A stretch of DNA of 64,000 nucleotides, taken from assembly GCF_004745805.1 (NCBI RefSeq), contig NZ_SRLQ01000014.1, forward strand, positions 362,227 to 426,226. Direction: 5' to 3'. Shown here piece by piece: positions 42,391-51,449 of this stretch; position 1 is the stretch's first letter, and each line of letters starts with the position of its first letter. The position numbers were made by a program, and so were the translations under genes. The notes beneath the pieces are model-generated. The model had not been told where the DNA came from, made no database searches, and saw only the letters and a program-made list of their open reading frames with translations. The stretch is from Mycolicibacterium sp. CH28 (GTDB taxonomy: Bacteria; Actinomycetota; Actinomycetes; Mycobacteriales; Mycobacteriaceae).

Positions 42391-42939
42391 TCAGGATCCG
42401 GCCCGCTCGGCGAGCAGCAACTGTGCATACGCAGCGATCGACTGGGCGTCGGTGATCTCCCCGGTCCGGATCATCTCCTCGAACCGGGCGCGAGAGAACC
42501 AGGCGAAGTGCATGTCCTGCTCCTCGTGCTCGCGGTCCGGATCGCCCTCGGTGATGCCGGTGGCCAGGAACACGCAGCCCCGCTGACTGCTCATCCCCGC
42601 CGCAATGTCGAGGCTGCCGAGCAGCACCAGCGAGTCGGCACTCAGCCCGGTCTCCTCCCGCAGTTCACGGGCGGCCAGCTCGGTGGGTTCCAGCTCGGCT
42701 CGGTCCGGGGCGGTGCCCTGCGGGAACTCCCAGCGGCGCTCCCCGAGCGGATAGCGGAACTGCTCCACCAGTGCCACCCGGTCCCCGTCGACGGCGATGA
42801 CCAGCGCATAGGCCGGCTTGTCGATCACGCCATAGATGCCGGTGGAACCGTCAGGGCGGCGAATGACATCCTCGCGCACCGTCATCCAGGCGTTGCTGTA
42901 CACCTCGCGCGACGAGACCTGGGTGATGGGCTGCACCAC
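42391..42939 (-). CDS. NUDIX hydrolase, ADP-ribose pyrophosphatase type
   Basis: 182 residues. The Nudix box carries 'AARELREETGL' with the REL-REE metal ligands. 'VEQFRYPLGERRWEFPQGTA' upstream of the box is typical of the ADP-ribose pyrophosphatase branch (NudF-like), which hydrolyses ADP-ribose or GDP-mannose-type nucleotide sugars. The loop between the Gly and the first Glu of the box is slightly longer than consensus. The GTG start is only 26 bp from the divergent fadD36 start, so the two promoters overlap. Confidence 0.85.
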   Translation of the reverse strand: MVQPITQVSSREVYSNAWMTVREDVIRRPDGSTGIYGVIDKPAYALVIAVDGDRVALVEQFRYPLGERRWEFPQGTAPDRAELEPTELAARELREETGLSADSLVLLGSLDIAAGMSSQRGCVFLATGITEGDPDREHEEQDMHFAWFSRARFEEMIRTGEITDAQSIAAYAQLLLAERAGS

Positions 42940-42952
42940 GTCAGTATCGGGG

Positions 42953-42958
42953 TAGCGT
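42953..42958 (+). promoter_or_regulatory. Leaderless -10 of fadD36 (TAGCGT)
   Basis: A TANNNT hexamer exactly 7 nt before GTG 42966, within the 26 bp gap to the divergent NUDIX gene. Confidence 0.55.
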
Positions 42959-42965
42959 CGCTGGC

Positions 42966-44372
42966 GTGCTGCTGGCCTCCTTGAATCCGGCCGTCGTCGC
43001 AGGCGGAGCCGACATCGGCGACGCCGTGCGCATCGACGGCGCCGTGCTGTCGCGCAGTGACCTCGTCGGGGCCGGCACCTCGGTGGCCGAGCGGATCGGC
43101 GGGGCCCACCGGGTGGCGGTGCTGGCCACCCCCACGGTGGCCACGGTGCTCGCCGTCACCGGGTGCCTGATCGCCGGGGTGCCGTTCGTGCCGGTGCCCG
43201 CCGATGTCGGGGTGGCTGAACGGGCGCACATCCTGACCGACTCCGGTGCGCAGGCCTGGCTCGGTGAGCAGCCGGCCGACCTCGGCGGCCTGCCGCACGT
43301 GCCCGTCCGGGTGCACGCCAGATCCTGGCACCGGTACCCCGAGCCGCCGCCGCACGCCACCGCGATGGTGATGTACACCTCGGGCACCACCGGGCTGCCC
43401 AAGGGCGTGCTGATCAGCCGCCGGGCGATTGCCGCCGACATCGACGCGTTGGCCGAGGCCTGGCAGTGGAGCGCTGAGGACACACTGGTGCACGGGCTTC
43501 CGCTGTTCCACGTGCACGGCCTGGTGCTCGGGCTGCTCGGTTCGCTGCGGGTGGGAAACCGCTTCGTGCACACCGGAAAACCGACACCGGCGGGCTATGC
43601 CGCCGCGCGCGGCACGCTCTACTTCGGCGTGCCGACGGTGTGGTCTCGGGTCGCGGCCGATAACGAGGCTGCTGCGGCGTTGAGCTCGGCTCGACTGCTG
43701 GTCTCGGGCAGCGCGCCGCTGCCGGTACCGGTATTCACCCGGCTGGTCGAGCTGACCGGGCACGCGCCCGTCGAACGGTACGGCAGTACCGAATCGTTGA
43801 TCACGCTGAGCACCAGGGCCGACGGTGAGCGCCGGCCCGGCTGGGTCGGGCTGCCACTTGCCGGCGTGCAGACCCGGCTGGTGGACGACGACGGATCGCC
43901 CGTCCCGCACGACGGGGAAACCATTGGCAGCCTTCAGGTTCAGGCACCCACATTGTTCGACGGCTACCTCAACCGGCCCGACGCCACCGCCGAGGCGTTC
44001 AGCCCCGACGGGTGGTACCGCACCGGCGACGCCGCCGTCATCGACGCGGGCGGCATGCACCGCATCGTGGGCCGCGAGTCGGTCGACCTGATCAAGTCCG
44101 GTGGCTTCCGGGTGGGCGCCGGTGAGGTGGAAACGGTGCTGTTGGGCTATCCCGGAGTCACCGAGGCGGCCGTCGTGGGCCTGCCCGATGCCGACCTTGG
44201 GCAGCGGATCGTGGCGTTCGTGGTCGGCGACGCCGACCCGGCCGCGCTGATTCAGTTTGTCGCCGAGCAGCTTTCGGTACACAAGCGGCCTCGGGAGGTG
44301 CGGCTGGTCGACGCGCTGCCCCGCAACGCGATGGGCAAGGTGGTCAAGAAGGAGCTCATGTCATGGGGATGA
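42966..44372 (+). CDS. fadD36: Acyl-CoA synthetase FadD36
   Basis: 468 residues, an adenylate-forming enzyme that activates a carboxylic acid to acyl-CoA via acyl-AMP. The P-loop 'MYTSGTTGLPKG', 'VERYGSTES' (A5), 'GWYRTGD' (A7) and the catalytic Lys near the C-terminus ('PRNAMGKVVKKEL') are intact. The opening 'LLASLNPAVVAGGADIGDAV' and 'GAHRVAVLATPTVATVLAVT' match Rv1193 FadD36, which is shorter than most FadD proteins. The natural substrate is not certain. A glyoxalase-like gene overlaps its last codons. Confidence 0.92.
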   Translation: MLLASLNPAVVAGGADIGDAVRIDGAVLSRSDLVGAGTSVAERIGGAHRVAVLATPTVATVLAVTGCLIAGVPFVPVPADVGVAERAHILTDSGAQAWLGEQPADLGGLPHVPVRVHARSWHRYPEPPPHATAMVMYTSGTTGLPKGVLISRRAIAADIDALAEAWQWSAEDTLVHGLPLFHVHGLVLGLLGSLRVGNRFVHTGKPTPAGYAAARGTLYFGVPTVWSRVAADNEAAAALSSARLLVSGSAPLPVPVFTRLVELTGHAPVERYGSTESLITLSTRADGERRPGWVGLPLAGVQTRLVDDDGSPVPHDGETIGSLQVQAPTLFDGYLNRPDATAEAFSPDGWYRTGDAAVIDAGGMHRIVGRESVDLIKSGGFRVGAGEVETVLLGYPGVTEAAVVGLPDADLGQRIVAFVVGDADPAALIQFVAEQLSVHKRPREVRLVDALPRNAMGKVVKKELMSWG

Positions 44373-44710
44373 GGTTCACCGAGATCTGCATCGACGCCCG
44401 AGACATTCACGCTCTGTCGTCGTGGTGGTCGACGGTGCTGGGCTGGCCGGCCGAAGCCACCGACGACGGCGACGTGGCGCTGCGGGCACCCGCCGGTGCC
44501 GGGCCGGACTTGCTGTTCCTGGCGGTGCCCGACGACAAGGTGGTCAAGAACCGCATCCACTTCGACTTCACCCCCGACGACCAGCAGGCCGAAGTGGACC
44601 GAGTGCTCGACCTGGGGGCGCGCCGGGTCGACATCGGTCAGGGTGAGCAGAGCTGGGTCGTGCTCGCCGACCCGGAGGGCAACGAATTCTGCATCCTCGC
44701 CGCCGAATAG
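44363..44710 (+). CDS. VOC-superfamily (glyoxalase-like) protein
   Basis: 115 residues with two beta-alpha-beta-beta-beta halves typical of glyoxalase/bleomycin-resistance proteins ('FTEICIDARDIHALSSWW' at the start, 'SWVVLADPEGNEFCIL' at the end). The Glu in 'EGNEFCIL' is the usual metal-ligand position. It overlaps the fadD36 3' end by 10 bp, so it is coupled to that gene. No substrate can be assigned. Confidence 0.82.
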   Translation: MGMRFTEICIDARDIHALSSWWSTVLGWPAEATDDGDVALRAPAGAGPDLLFLAVPDDKVVKNRIHFDFTPDDQQAEVDRVLDLGARRVDIGQGEQSWVVLADPEGNEFCILAAE

Positions 44711-44719
44711 GGCGCCGCC

Positions 44720-45664
44720 TCAGTTGGCGTGCAACGCCTCATTAAGCGCGATGCCCTTGCCGTCGCGGGCCACCACCTCGACCGCGCCGGTCACCGAATT
44801 GCGCCGGAACAGTAGGTTGTTCGCGCCGGAAAATTCGCGGGCCTTCACCGTCGTCCCGTCCGGGGTGGTGACCTTGGTTCCCGCGGTCACGTAGAGCCCG
44901 GCTTCGATGATGCAGTCGTCACCCAGCGAGATGCCGAGGCCGGAGTTGGCGCCGAGCAGGCTGCGCTTGCCCACCGAGATCACCTGCGTGCCGCCACCGG
45001 ACAGGGTCCCCATGATCGAGGCGCCGCCGCCGATATCGGAACCGTCGCCGACGACCACGCCCGCCGAGATCCGGCCCTCGACCATCGAGGCACCCAGCGT
45101 GCCGGCGTTGAAGTTCACGAACCCCTCGTGCATCACCGTGGTGCCCGGAGCCAGGTGCGCGCCCAGCCGCACCCGGTCGGCGTCGGCGATCCGCACGCCG
45201 GTCGGCACCACGTAGTCGACCATCCGCGGGAACTTGTCGACGCCGTACACCGTCACCGGGCCCCTGGCGCGCAGCCGCAGCCGGACCTCCTCGAAACCCT
45301 CGATCTGGCACGGCCCGTAGTTGGTCCACACCACGTTGGTCAGCGCGCCGAAGATGCCATCGAGGTTGCACCCGTGCGGCTCGACCAGCCGGTGCGAGAG
45401 CAGGTGCAGCCGCAGGTAGGCGTCGTAGGTGTCGGCGGGTTTGTCGGCCAGGTCGGCGATCACCGTGCGGACCACGACGGTCTCGACGCCGCGAGCGGGA
45501 TCCGGTCCGGCCAGCGCACCCAGGTCCTCGGGCACCTCGGCCACCGACAACCGGGTGGTCCCGGCCGGTCCGAAGGAGCCCAGTTCGGGGGCGGGAAACC
45601 AGGTGTCCAGGACGGTGCCGTCGTCGGTCACGGTCGCCAATCCCACGCCAGCAGCAGCAGTCAC
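44720..45664 (-). CDS. dapD: Tetrahydrodipicolinate N-succinyltransferase DapD
   Basis: 314 residues, an actinobacterial-type DapD. It transfers succinyl from succinyl-CoA to tetrahydrodipicolinate in DAP/lysine synthesis. The C-terminal half has left-handed beta-helix hexapeptide repeats ('GGASIMGTLSGGGTQVISVG', 'SLLGANSGLGISLGDDCIIE'). The N-terminal domain is the one specific to actinobacteria. It matches Rv1201c and is divergent from dapE (47 bp between starts), so both succinylase-pathway genes share a control region. The GTG start has a leaderless promoter. Confidence 0.95.
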   Translation of the reverse strand: MTAAAGVGLATVTDDGTVLDTWFPAPELGSFGPAGTTRLSVAEVPEDLGALAGPDPARGVETVVVRTVIADLADKPADTYDAYLRLHLLSHRLVEPHGCNLDGIFGALTNVVWTNYGPCQIEGFEEVRLRLRARGPVTVYGVDKFPRMVDYVVPTGVRIADADRVRLGAHLAPGTTVMHEGFVNFNAGTLGASMVEGRISAGVVVGDGSDIGGGASIMGTLSGGGTQVISVGKRSLLGANSGLGISLGDDCIIEAGLYVTAGTKVTTPDGTTVKAREFSGANNLLFRRNSVTGAVEVVARDGKGIALNEALHAN

Positions 45665-45672
45665 GGTGCTAG

Positions 45673-45678
45673 AGGTTA
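45673..45678 (-). promoter_or_regulatory. Leaderless -10 of dapD (TAACCT)
   Basis: On the minus strand TAACCT ends 8 nt before GTG 45664. It lies 20 bp from the dapE -10 on the other strand. Confidence 0.5.
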
Positions 45679-45697
45679 GTCCATGCCGGTGACCCGC

Positions 45698-45703
45698 TAG
45701 CCT
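45698..45703 (+). promoter_or_regulatory. Leaderless -10 of dapE (TAGCCT)
   Basis: A TANNNT hexamer 8 nt before GTG 45712. Confidence 0.5.
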
Positions 45704-45711
45704 GGGAAGTT

Positions 45712-46788
45712 GTGCCGGACCCTGTATTAGACCTGAGCGCCGATCCGATCGCGCTGACCGCGGCGCTCGTCGATATCCCCAGCGAGTCGCGCCACGAGGC
45801 CCGCATCGCCGACGCGGTCGAGGCCGCCCTGCGCGAGCAGGCTGCAGGCTTCGAGGTCATCCGCAACGGTGATGCGGTGCTGGCCCGCACCAACCTCGGC
45901 CGGCCGTCGCGGGTGCTGCTGGCCGGCCACCTCGACACCGTGCCGATCGCCGACAACGTGCCGTCCCGGTTCGACGGCGATCACCTGTTCGGCTGCGGTA
46001 CCTCGGACATGAAGTCCGGTGACGCCGTGTTCCTGCACCTGGCCGCCACCGTCGCCGACCCGGTGCACGACATCACCCTGGTGATGTACGACTGCGAGGA
46101 GATCGAGGCCTCGGCCAACGGTCTGGGCCGCATCGAACGCGAGCTGCCCGACTGGCTGGCCGCCGACGTCGCGATCCTCGGCGAGCCGTCCGGCGGCTAT
46201 ATCGAGGCTGGCTGTCAGGGCACCATGCGGGTGGTGATCTCGGCGACCGGAACCCGGGCACATTCCGCCCGATCGTGGCTGGGCGACAACGCCATTCACA
46301 AACTCGGTGCGGTCCTGGATCGGCTGGCCGGCTACCAGGCGCGGATCGTCGACATCGACGGCTGCATCTACCGGGAGGGGTTGTCGGCGGTCCGGATCGA
46401 CGGGGGAGTGGCCGGTAACGTCATCCCGGATGCGGCATCGGTGACAGTGAACTTCCGGTTCGCCCCCGACCGCTCACCGCAGGGGGCCCTCGATCATGTG
46501 CGCGAGGTGTTCGACGGTCTGGACGTCACGCTGGAGCAGACCGATGTGGCCGCCGGGGCGCTGCCCGGTCTGCACCACCCGGCCGCCGCCGCACTCGTCG
46601 AGGCGGCCGACGGCCTGGTGCGCGCCAAGTACGGCTGGACCGATGTGGCGCGCTTTGCGGCACTGGGCATCCCGGCGGTCAACTACGGTCCCGGGGACCC
46701 CAATCTGGCGCACCGGCGTGATGAGCGCGTCTCCGTCGCACAGATCGCCGCGGTGACGAAGGTGCTCCGCGCTTATCTGGCCGGGTAG
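45712..46788 (+). CDS. dapE: Succinyl-diaminopimelate desuccinylase DapE
   Basis: 358 residues, an M20-family di-zinc amidohydrolase that removes succinate from N-succinyl-LL-DAP. Metal ligands and catalytic residues are visible: His and Asp in 'AGHLDTVPIAD', Asp in 'GTSDMKSGDAVF', the Glu pair in 'YDCEEIEA', and the C-terminal His in 'GPGDPNLAHRRDE'. The dimerisation lid domain lies between about residues 175 and 285. It matches Rv1202. The next gene is convergent, with a 9 bp gap. Confidence 0.95.
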   Translation: MPDPVLDLSADPIALTAALVDIPSESRHEARIADAVEAALREQAAGFEVIRNGDAVLARTNLGRPSRVLLAGHLDTVPIADNVPSRFDGDHLFGCGTSDMKSGDAVFLHLAATVADPVHDITLVMYDCEEIEASANGLGRIERELPDWLAADVAILGEPSGGYIEAGCQGTMRVVISATGTRAHSARSWLGDNAIHKLGAVLDRLAGYQARIVDIDGCIYREGLSAVRIDGGVAGNVIPDAASVTVNFRFAPDRSPQGALDHVREVFDGLDVTLEQTDVAAGALPGLHHPAAAALVEAADGLVRAKYGWTDVARFAALGIPAVNYGPGDPNLAHRRDERVSVAQIAAVTKVLRAYLAG

Positions 46789-46797
46789 AGCCCGAAC

Positions 46798-47958
46798 TCA
46801 CGGGCCGCCAGCGTCGTTGGCCTGCCGCGCGGCATCCGCGGCGACGCCCGCCATCCCGATGCCGTCGAAGCCTGCAGACACCGCGAGAAGTCCGGCGCCG
46901 TCGCGTGCGCGCAGCGCCCTGGCGTAGTCGACGGCCAGGCGTCCGACGACGGTGTCGATGGTGAGCCGGTCCAGTGCGTCGGCGGCCTGGGTGTCACCCA
47001 GGCGTACCGCGTCGAGCAGTGCGCGCAATGCCACGGCCGTCTGCCCGCCGCGCTCCGCGGTCCTGGCGGCGTCGCGCGCCGCGGTGATCGCCTCCGGCCC
47101 GTCCCGGCGGGCGGCGGCCGTCCATGCTTTCGCCAGCCCCAGTTCCGGCGCGAACAGCATGGACTTCAGGCCGTGCTTGGCCTCGGCGCGGGCGAGTATC
47201 CGGCCGGCGTCGGCGAGGCGGCCCGCTTGGGCGACGGCGCGGGCCAGCAGCATCCAGGCCAGCGGTCCCCAGGAGTAGCCGGTCGGCGCCAGCGCGGCGG
47301 CCGACTCCTCGAGGAGGTCGGCGGCCGCCGCGGGATCGCCGCGGGCGATCAGCACGTCGGCGACCAGCAGCGTGGCGATCGCGTGTGCGGGCTGGGCGCC
47401 GTGGGCGTCGTCCACCAGCTGCTGGGCCAGCGCCTGCGCCCGATCCAGCTCGCCGGAGACCACCAGCGCCGTCGTCTGGCCGAAGGCGGAGGTGAACCGC
47501 AGCAGCCCGGGATGCCCGGCCGCGATGGCCCGGTCGGCGAGCTCTTCGACGTCGGTGAAGGTGCCCATCCGCGCGGTGCACAGCGCGGCCGCCGCGGCCG
47601 CCCACCCGACGGCTTGATCGTCGGCGTCGGGGGATCCGAGCACGGCGCCGGCCAACTCCATCGCGCGTTGCGGACTGCCGGCGTTCATCGCGAACGTGCC
47701 CAGCAGGGCGTCGAGGGTCGCGACCGCTGGGCCCGGTGACACCCGACCGCGCAGGCTGCGCAGGAACACCGTCGCGCGTTCGGGCTCGTCGAGCATCCAG
47801 AACTGATTGGCCGCCCGCGGCAGCGCCCACGCCATCAGCTCGGATTCGGTGAGGGTGGCCGGGTCGACGCCGGCCAGAACGTCGGCCGCCTCGCGTCCAA
47901 GGCCCTGCCATGCCAGCTCCTGCGCTTTGGCGAGCGTGGCTTCCAGCGACAGTGACAC
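46798..47958 (-). CDS. Alpha-helical TPR-like protein without other domains
   Basis: 386 residues made of Ala/Leu-rich helical pairs with TPR-type spacing ('ERATVFLRSLRGRV', 'GSPQRAMELAGAVLG', 'DPAAAADLLEESAAAL'). This resembles the sensor part of large LuxR/MalT-type mycobacterial regulators, including the final 'LAVSAGFDGIGMAGVAADAA'. Neither the AAA ATPase in front nor the LuxR helix-turn-helix behind is present, and the chain ends soon after the sensor domain. It could be a stand-alone adaptor or a truncated regulator. The GTG start has a leaderless promoter. Confidence 0.65.
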   Translation of the reverse strand: MSLSLEATLAKAQELAWQGLGREAADVLAGVDPATLTESELMAWALPRAANQFWMLDEPERATVFLRSLRGRVSPGPAVATLDALLGTFAMNAGSPQRAMELAGAVLGSPDADDQAVGWAAAAAALCTARMGTFTDVEELADRAIAAGHPGLLRFTSAFGQTTALVVSGELDRAQALAQQLVDDAHGAQPAHAIATLLVADVLIARGDPAAAADLLEESAAALAPTGYSWGPLAWMLLARAVAQAGRLADAGRILARAEAKHGLKSMLFAPELGLAKAWTAAARRDGPEAITAARDAARTAERGGQTAVALRALLDAVRLGDTQAADALDRLTIDTVVGRLAVDYARALRARDGAGLLAVSAGFDGIGMAGVAADAARQANDAGGP

Positions 47959-47964
47959 CGCCGA

Positions 47965-47970
47965 AGTGTA
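47965..47970 (-). promoter_or_regulatory. Leaderless -10 of the TPR gene (TACACT)
   Basis: On the minus strand TACACT ends 6 nt before GTG 47958. Confidence 0.45.
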
Positions 47971-48042
47971 TGGCTCGGCGACCGCCGGGCAGGGCGAAAT
48001 GCTCCGCGCTCCAGCGCTGATCGGCGCGCGCGGACTCTGCGC

Positions 48043-48048
48043 TAGGTT
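48043..48048 (+). promoter_or_regulatory. Leaderless -10 of the LOG gene (TAGGTT)
   Basis: A TANNNT hexamer 7 nt before GTG 48056. Confidence 0.5.
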
Positions 48049-48055
48049 TCTGTAG

Positions 48056-48637
48056 GTGCAGCCTCAACCTGACTCCCGTACCGAGTGGGCGGTGTGCGTC
48101 TACTGCGCCTCCGGCCCGCGCCATCCCGAACTGCTCGACCTCGCGCAGCGGGTGGGGGAGGCGATCGCCGAACGCGGGTGGACGCTGGTCTCCGGCGGCG
48201 GCAACGTCTCGGCGATGGGCTCGGTGGCCGCCGGGGCGCGGTCCCGGGGCGGGCGCACCGTCGGCGTCATCCCCAAGGCACTGGTGCACCGCGAGCTCGC
48301 CGACGTCGAGGCCGACGAGCTGATCGTCACCGACACCATGCGGCAGCGCAAACAGGTCATGGAGGACCGCAGCGACGCATTCCTGGCTCTGCCGGGTGGG
48401 ATCGGCACGCTGGAGGAACTTTTCGAAACGTGGACCGCTGGGTACCTGGGAATGCACGACAAGCCGGTGGTGCTGCTCGACCCCGCCGGCCATTACGACG
48501 GACTGCGGACCTGGCTGTCCACCCTCGTCGGCACGGGGTATGTCGCGCAGGCCGCTCTGGACCGGCTGGTGGTCGTCGACGACGTCGATGCGGCCCTGGA
48601 GATTTGCGCGGCCGGGAGCGCAACGGGCCGGGGCTAG
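48056..48637 (+). CDS. LOG-family cytokinin riboside 5'-monophosphate phosphoribohydrolase
   Basis: 193 residues. The catalytic signature 'PGGIGTLEELFETWT' and the upstream 'DTMRQRKQVMEDRSDAFLAL' are those of LOG enzymes, which release the base from cytokinin nucleoside monophosphates. The M. tuberculosis homologue Rv1205 is known to produce cytokinins; its accumulated product yields a toxic aldehyde when the proteasome fails to degrade it. The Rossmann-like 'SGGGNVSAMGSVAAGA' binds the nucleotide. It lies 44 bp upstream of fadD6, as in M. tuberculosis. Confidence 0.92.
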   Translation: MQPQPDSRTEWAVCVYCASGPRHPELLDLAQRVGEAIAERGWTLVSGGGNVSAMGSVAAGARSRGGRTVGVIPKALVHRELADVEADELIVTDTMRQRKQVMEDRSDAFLALPGGIGTLEELFETWTAGYLGMHDKPVVLLDPAGHYDGLRTWLSTLVGTGYVAQAALDRLVVVDDVDAALEICAAGSATGRG

Positions 48638-48681
48638 GCTGACCGCCGACGGTGGCGGGCAACGATCGGAAGGCGGCAGCA

Positions 48682-50484
48682 ATGTCCAGTGCGGAATCCG
48701 GCTCGCGGGACTCCGGGGCCCGGCAGTCGATCGGACTGCTCGACATCGCCTCCCGGCTGCCGGCGGTGGTGATGGATGCCCCGGTGATCGTGCGCGGCGC
48801 GATCACCGGCCTGTTGGCACTGCCGACCTCGAAGGCCTCGATCGGCAAGGTGTTCCAGCAGCGGGCTGCCCGCTACGGAGACCGGGTGTTCATCCGGTTC
48901 GGCGAGGAGAACGTCACCTACCGGCAGGCAAACGAGACCGCGAATCGCTACGCGGCGGTGCTGGCGGACAAGGGAGTAGGCCGCGGTGACGTTGTCGGCA
49001 TCATGCTGCGCAACTCGCCCAACGCCGTTTTGATGATGCTGGCGGCAGTCAAGTGCGGTGCGGTGGCCGGCATGCTCAACTACCACCAGCGTGGAGATGT
49101 GTTGGCGCACAGCATCGGTCTGCTCGGCGCCACCGTGGTGATAGCCGAGTCGGATCTGATCGATCCGATCAAGGACAGCGGTGCCGAGGCGGCCCAGCTG
49201 ACCACGCTCGAGGAACTCGTCGAGCAGGCCGAGGGCAAGCCGACCGACAATCCCGCGTCGGCCTCGGAGGTTCAGGCCAAAGACACCGCGTTCTACATCT
49301 TCACCTCCGGCACCACCGGGCACCCCAAGGCCAGCGTGATGACCCACCACCGCTGGTTGCGCGCGCTCACCGTCTTCGGCGGACTGGGACTGCGGCTCAA
49401 AGGCAGCGACACCCTCTACTGCCCGCTGCCGCTCTATCACAACAACGCGCTGACCGTCGCGGTGTCGTCGGTGATCAATGCGGGCGGCACACTGGCGTTG
49501 GGCAAGTCGTTCTCCGCGTCTCGGTTCTGGGACGAGGTGATCCAGATGGAGGCCACCGCCTTCATCTACATCGGTGAGGTGTGCCGGTATCTGCTCAACC
49601 AGCCACCCAAGGACACCGACCGCGCCCACAAGATCCGCGTCATCACCGGCAACGGGTTGCGTCCGGAGATATGGGAAGAGTTCACCCGCCGGTTCGGCAT
49701 CGGCCGGGTCGCCGAGTTCTACGCCGCCAGCGAGGGCAACACCGCGTTCATCAACATCTTCAACATCCCCAAATCCACCGGCATCAGTCCACTGCCGCTG
49801 GCCTACGTCGAATTCGACCCGGAGACCGGCGATCCGGTACGTGACGAGAACGGCCGGGTACGCAAGGTGCCGGCCGGCCAGCCCGGCCTGCTGATCAGCC
49901 CGGTCAACAAGCTCTCGCCGTTCGACGGCTACACCGACAAGTCAGCCAGCGAGAAGAAGCTGGTGCGCAACGCCTTCAAGGAGGGCGACGTCTGGTTCAA
50001 CACCGGCGACGTGATGAACCCACAGGGGATGCGGCACGCCGCGTTCTCCGATCGCCTCGGCGACACATTCCGCTGGAAGGGCGAGAACGTCGCCACCACC
50101 CAGGTCGAGGCGGCGCTGGCCGAGGACAAGAACATCGAGGAGGCCACGGTCTTCGGTGTCGAGGTGCCCGACACCGGGGGCCGGGCCGGCATGGCCGCGA
50201 TCAAGCTGCGCGACGGTGTGGAGTTCGACGGTAAGGCGTTGGCGCAGACCGTGTACGCCAACCTGCCCAGCTATGCCGCCCCACTGTTCATTCGGATCGT
50301 GGAGTCCCTGGAGACCACGTCGACGTTCAAGAGCCGCAAGGTCGATCTGCGTAAACAGGCCTACGGCTCCGGCGGCGAGGAGATTGCGGACCCGCTGTAT
50401 GTATTGGCCGGGCGCGACGAGGGATACGTGCCCTTCTACCGCGAGTATCCCGGAGAAGTCGCGGCCGGCAAGCGCCCCGGCTGA
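48682..50484 (+). CDS. fadD6: Long-chain acyl-CoA synthetase FadD6
   Basis: 600 residues of the very-long-chain (FATP-like) acyl-CoA synthetase branch. The P-loop is 'FTSGTTGHPKASVMTHHRW'. 'EFYAASEGNTAFINIFN', 'GDVWFNTGDVM' and 'DTFRWKGENVATTQVEAAL' are the later core motifs. It activates fatty acids, probably at the inner membrane during uptake. The ATG start has GGAAGG 8 nt upstream; a GTG 30 nt earlier is less likely. It corresponds to Rv1206 in both sequence and neighbourhood (LOG before, folP2 after). Confidence 0.93.
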   Translation: MSSAESGSRDSGARQSIGLLDIASRLPAVVMDAPVIVRGAITGLLALPTSKASIGKVFQQRAARYGDRVFIRFGEENVTYRQANETANRYAAVLADKGVGRGDVVGIMLRNSPNAVLMMLAAVKCGAVAGMLNYHQRGDVLAHSIGLLGATVVIAESDLIDPIKDSGAEAAQLTTLEELVEQAEGKPTDNPASASEVQAKDTAFYIFTSGTTGHPKASVMTHHRWLRALTVFGGLGLRLKGSDTLYCPLPLYHNNALTVAVSSVINAGGTLALGKSFSASRFWDEVIQMEATAFIYIGEVCRYLLNQPPKDTDRAHKIRVITGNGLRPEIWEEFTRRFGIGRVAEFYAASEGNTAFINIFNIPKSTGISPLPLAYVEFDPETGDPVRDENGRVRKVPAGQPGLLISPVNKLSPFDGYTDKSASEKKLVRNAFKEGDVWFNTGDVMNPQGMRHAAFSDRLGDTFRWKGENVATTQVEAALAEDKNIEEATVFGVEVPDTGGRAGMAAIKLRDGVEFDGKALAQTVYANLPSYAAPLFIRIVESLETTSTFKSRKVDLRKQAYGSGGEEIADPLYVLAGRDEGYVPFYREYPGEVAAGKRPG

Positions 50485-50573
50485 GTCAGCCCAAGCCGAC
50501 GATTCGGCGCGGAAGTGCGAGAAGACGACGGCACCGTTTCGTCGATCTCGGCGCGGCCAGGCACCATAGTGGG

Positions 50574-51449
50574 GTGACGTCGACGTTTTGCGGACGCCCG
50601 GTGGCCGGTGATCGGGCGCTCATCATGGCGATCGTCAACCGCACCCCGGACTCGTTCTACGACCGGGGCGCCACCTTCACCGACGAGGCCGCCAAGGACG
50701 CAGCGCATCGCGTCATCGCCGACGGTGCCGATGTCGTCGACGTCGGCGGGGTCAAGGCCGGACCGGGGGCGGTGGTCGACGCCGACGAAGAGATCGCCCG
50801 GGTGGTTCCGTTCATCGAGTGGCTGCGCGGCGCATACCCCGACCAGCTGATCAGCGTCGACACCTGGCGATCCGCCGTGGCCAAGCAGGCCTGTGCGGCC
50901 GGTGCGGACTTGATCAATGACACGTGGGCCGGTGCCGACCCGGCCTTGCCGGAGGTCGCGGCGGAGTTCGGGGCCGGGTTGGTGTGTTCGCACACCGGCG
51001 GCGCCACCCCGCGCACCCGGCCCTTTCGGGTGAACTACGGGACCACTGTGACCGGTGTGGTCGACGACGTCATCGCTGAAGTGACCGCTGCCGCCGAGCG
51101 CGCGGTGTCCCTCGGGGTTGCCCGGGACGCGATTCTGATCGACCCGACCCACGATTTCGGCAAGAACACTTATCACGGCCTTACTTTGTTGCGCCACGTA
51201 AAAGATCTTGTTAAGACCGGATGGCCCGTCCTGATGGCACTGAGTAACAAGGATTTCGTCGGGGAGACTTTGGGTGTGGAGCTCACCCAACGCCTCGAGG
51301 GCACCCTGGCGGCGACGGCATTGGCTGCCGCCGACGGCGCCCGGATGTTCCGAGTGCACGAGGTGGGTCCCACCCGACGCGTGCTGGAAATGGTCGCGTC
51401 GATCCACGGTGAGCGTCCGCCGACGCGGACGGTGAGGGGACTGGCATGA
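50574..51449 (+). CDS. folP2: Dihydropteroate synthase homologue FolP2
   Basis: 291 residues with the DHPS TIM-barrel: 'IMAIVNRTPDSFYDRGATF' (pterin/PPi loop), 'DVVDVGGVKAGPGA', 'LISVDTWRSAVAKQACAAG' and 'LIDPTHDFGKNTYHG'. It lacks some features of true FolP1. The M. tuberculosis FolP2 (Rv1207) reportedly has no DHPS activity, so a folate role is not certain. The gene overlaps gpgS by 4 bp (ATGA) and is probably expressed with it. The GTG start is the first in-frame codon consistent with the family N-terminus 'FCGRPVAGDRALIM'. Confidence 0.92.
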   Translation: MTSTFCGRPVAGDRALIMAIVNRTPDSFYDRGATFTDEAAKDAAHRVIADGADVVDVGGVKAGPGAVVDADEEIARVVPFIEWLRGAYPDQLISVDTWRSAVAKQACAAGADLINDTWAGADPALPEVAAEFGAGLVCSHTGGATPRTRPFRVNYGTTVTGVVDDVIAEVTAAAERAVSLGVARDAILIDPTHDFGKNTYHGLTLLRHVKDLVKTGWPVLMALSNKDFVGETLGVELTQRLEGTLAATALAAADGARMFRVHEVGPTRRVLEMVASIHGERPPTRTVRGLA

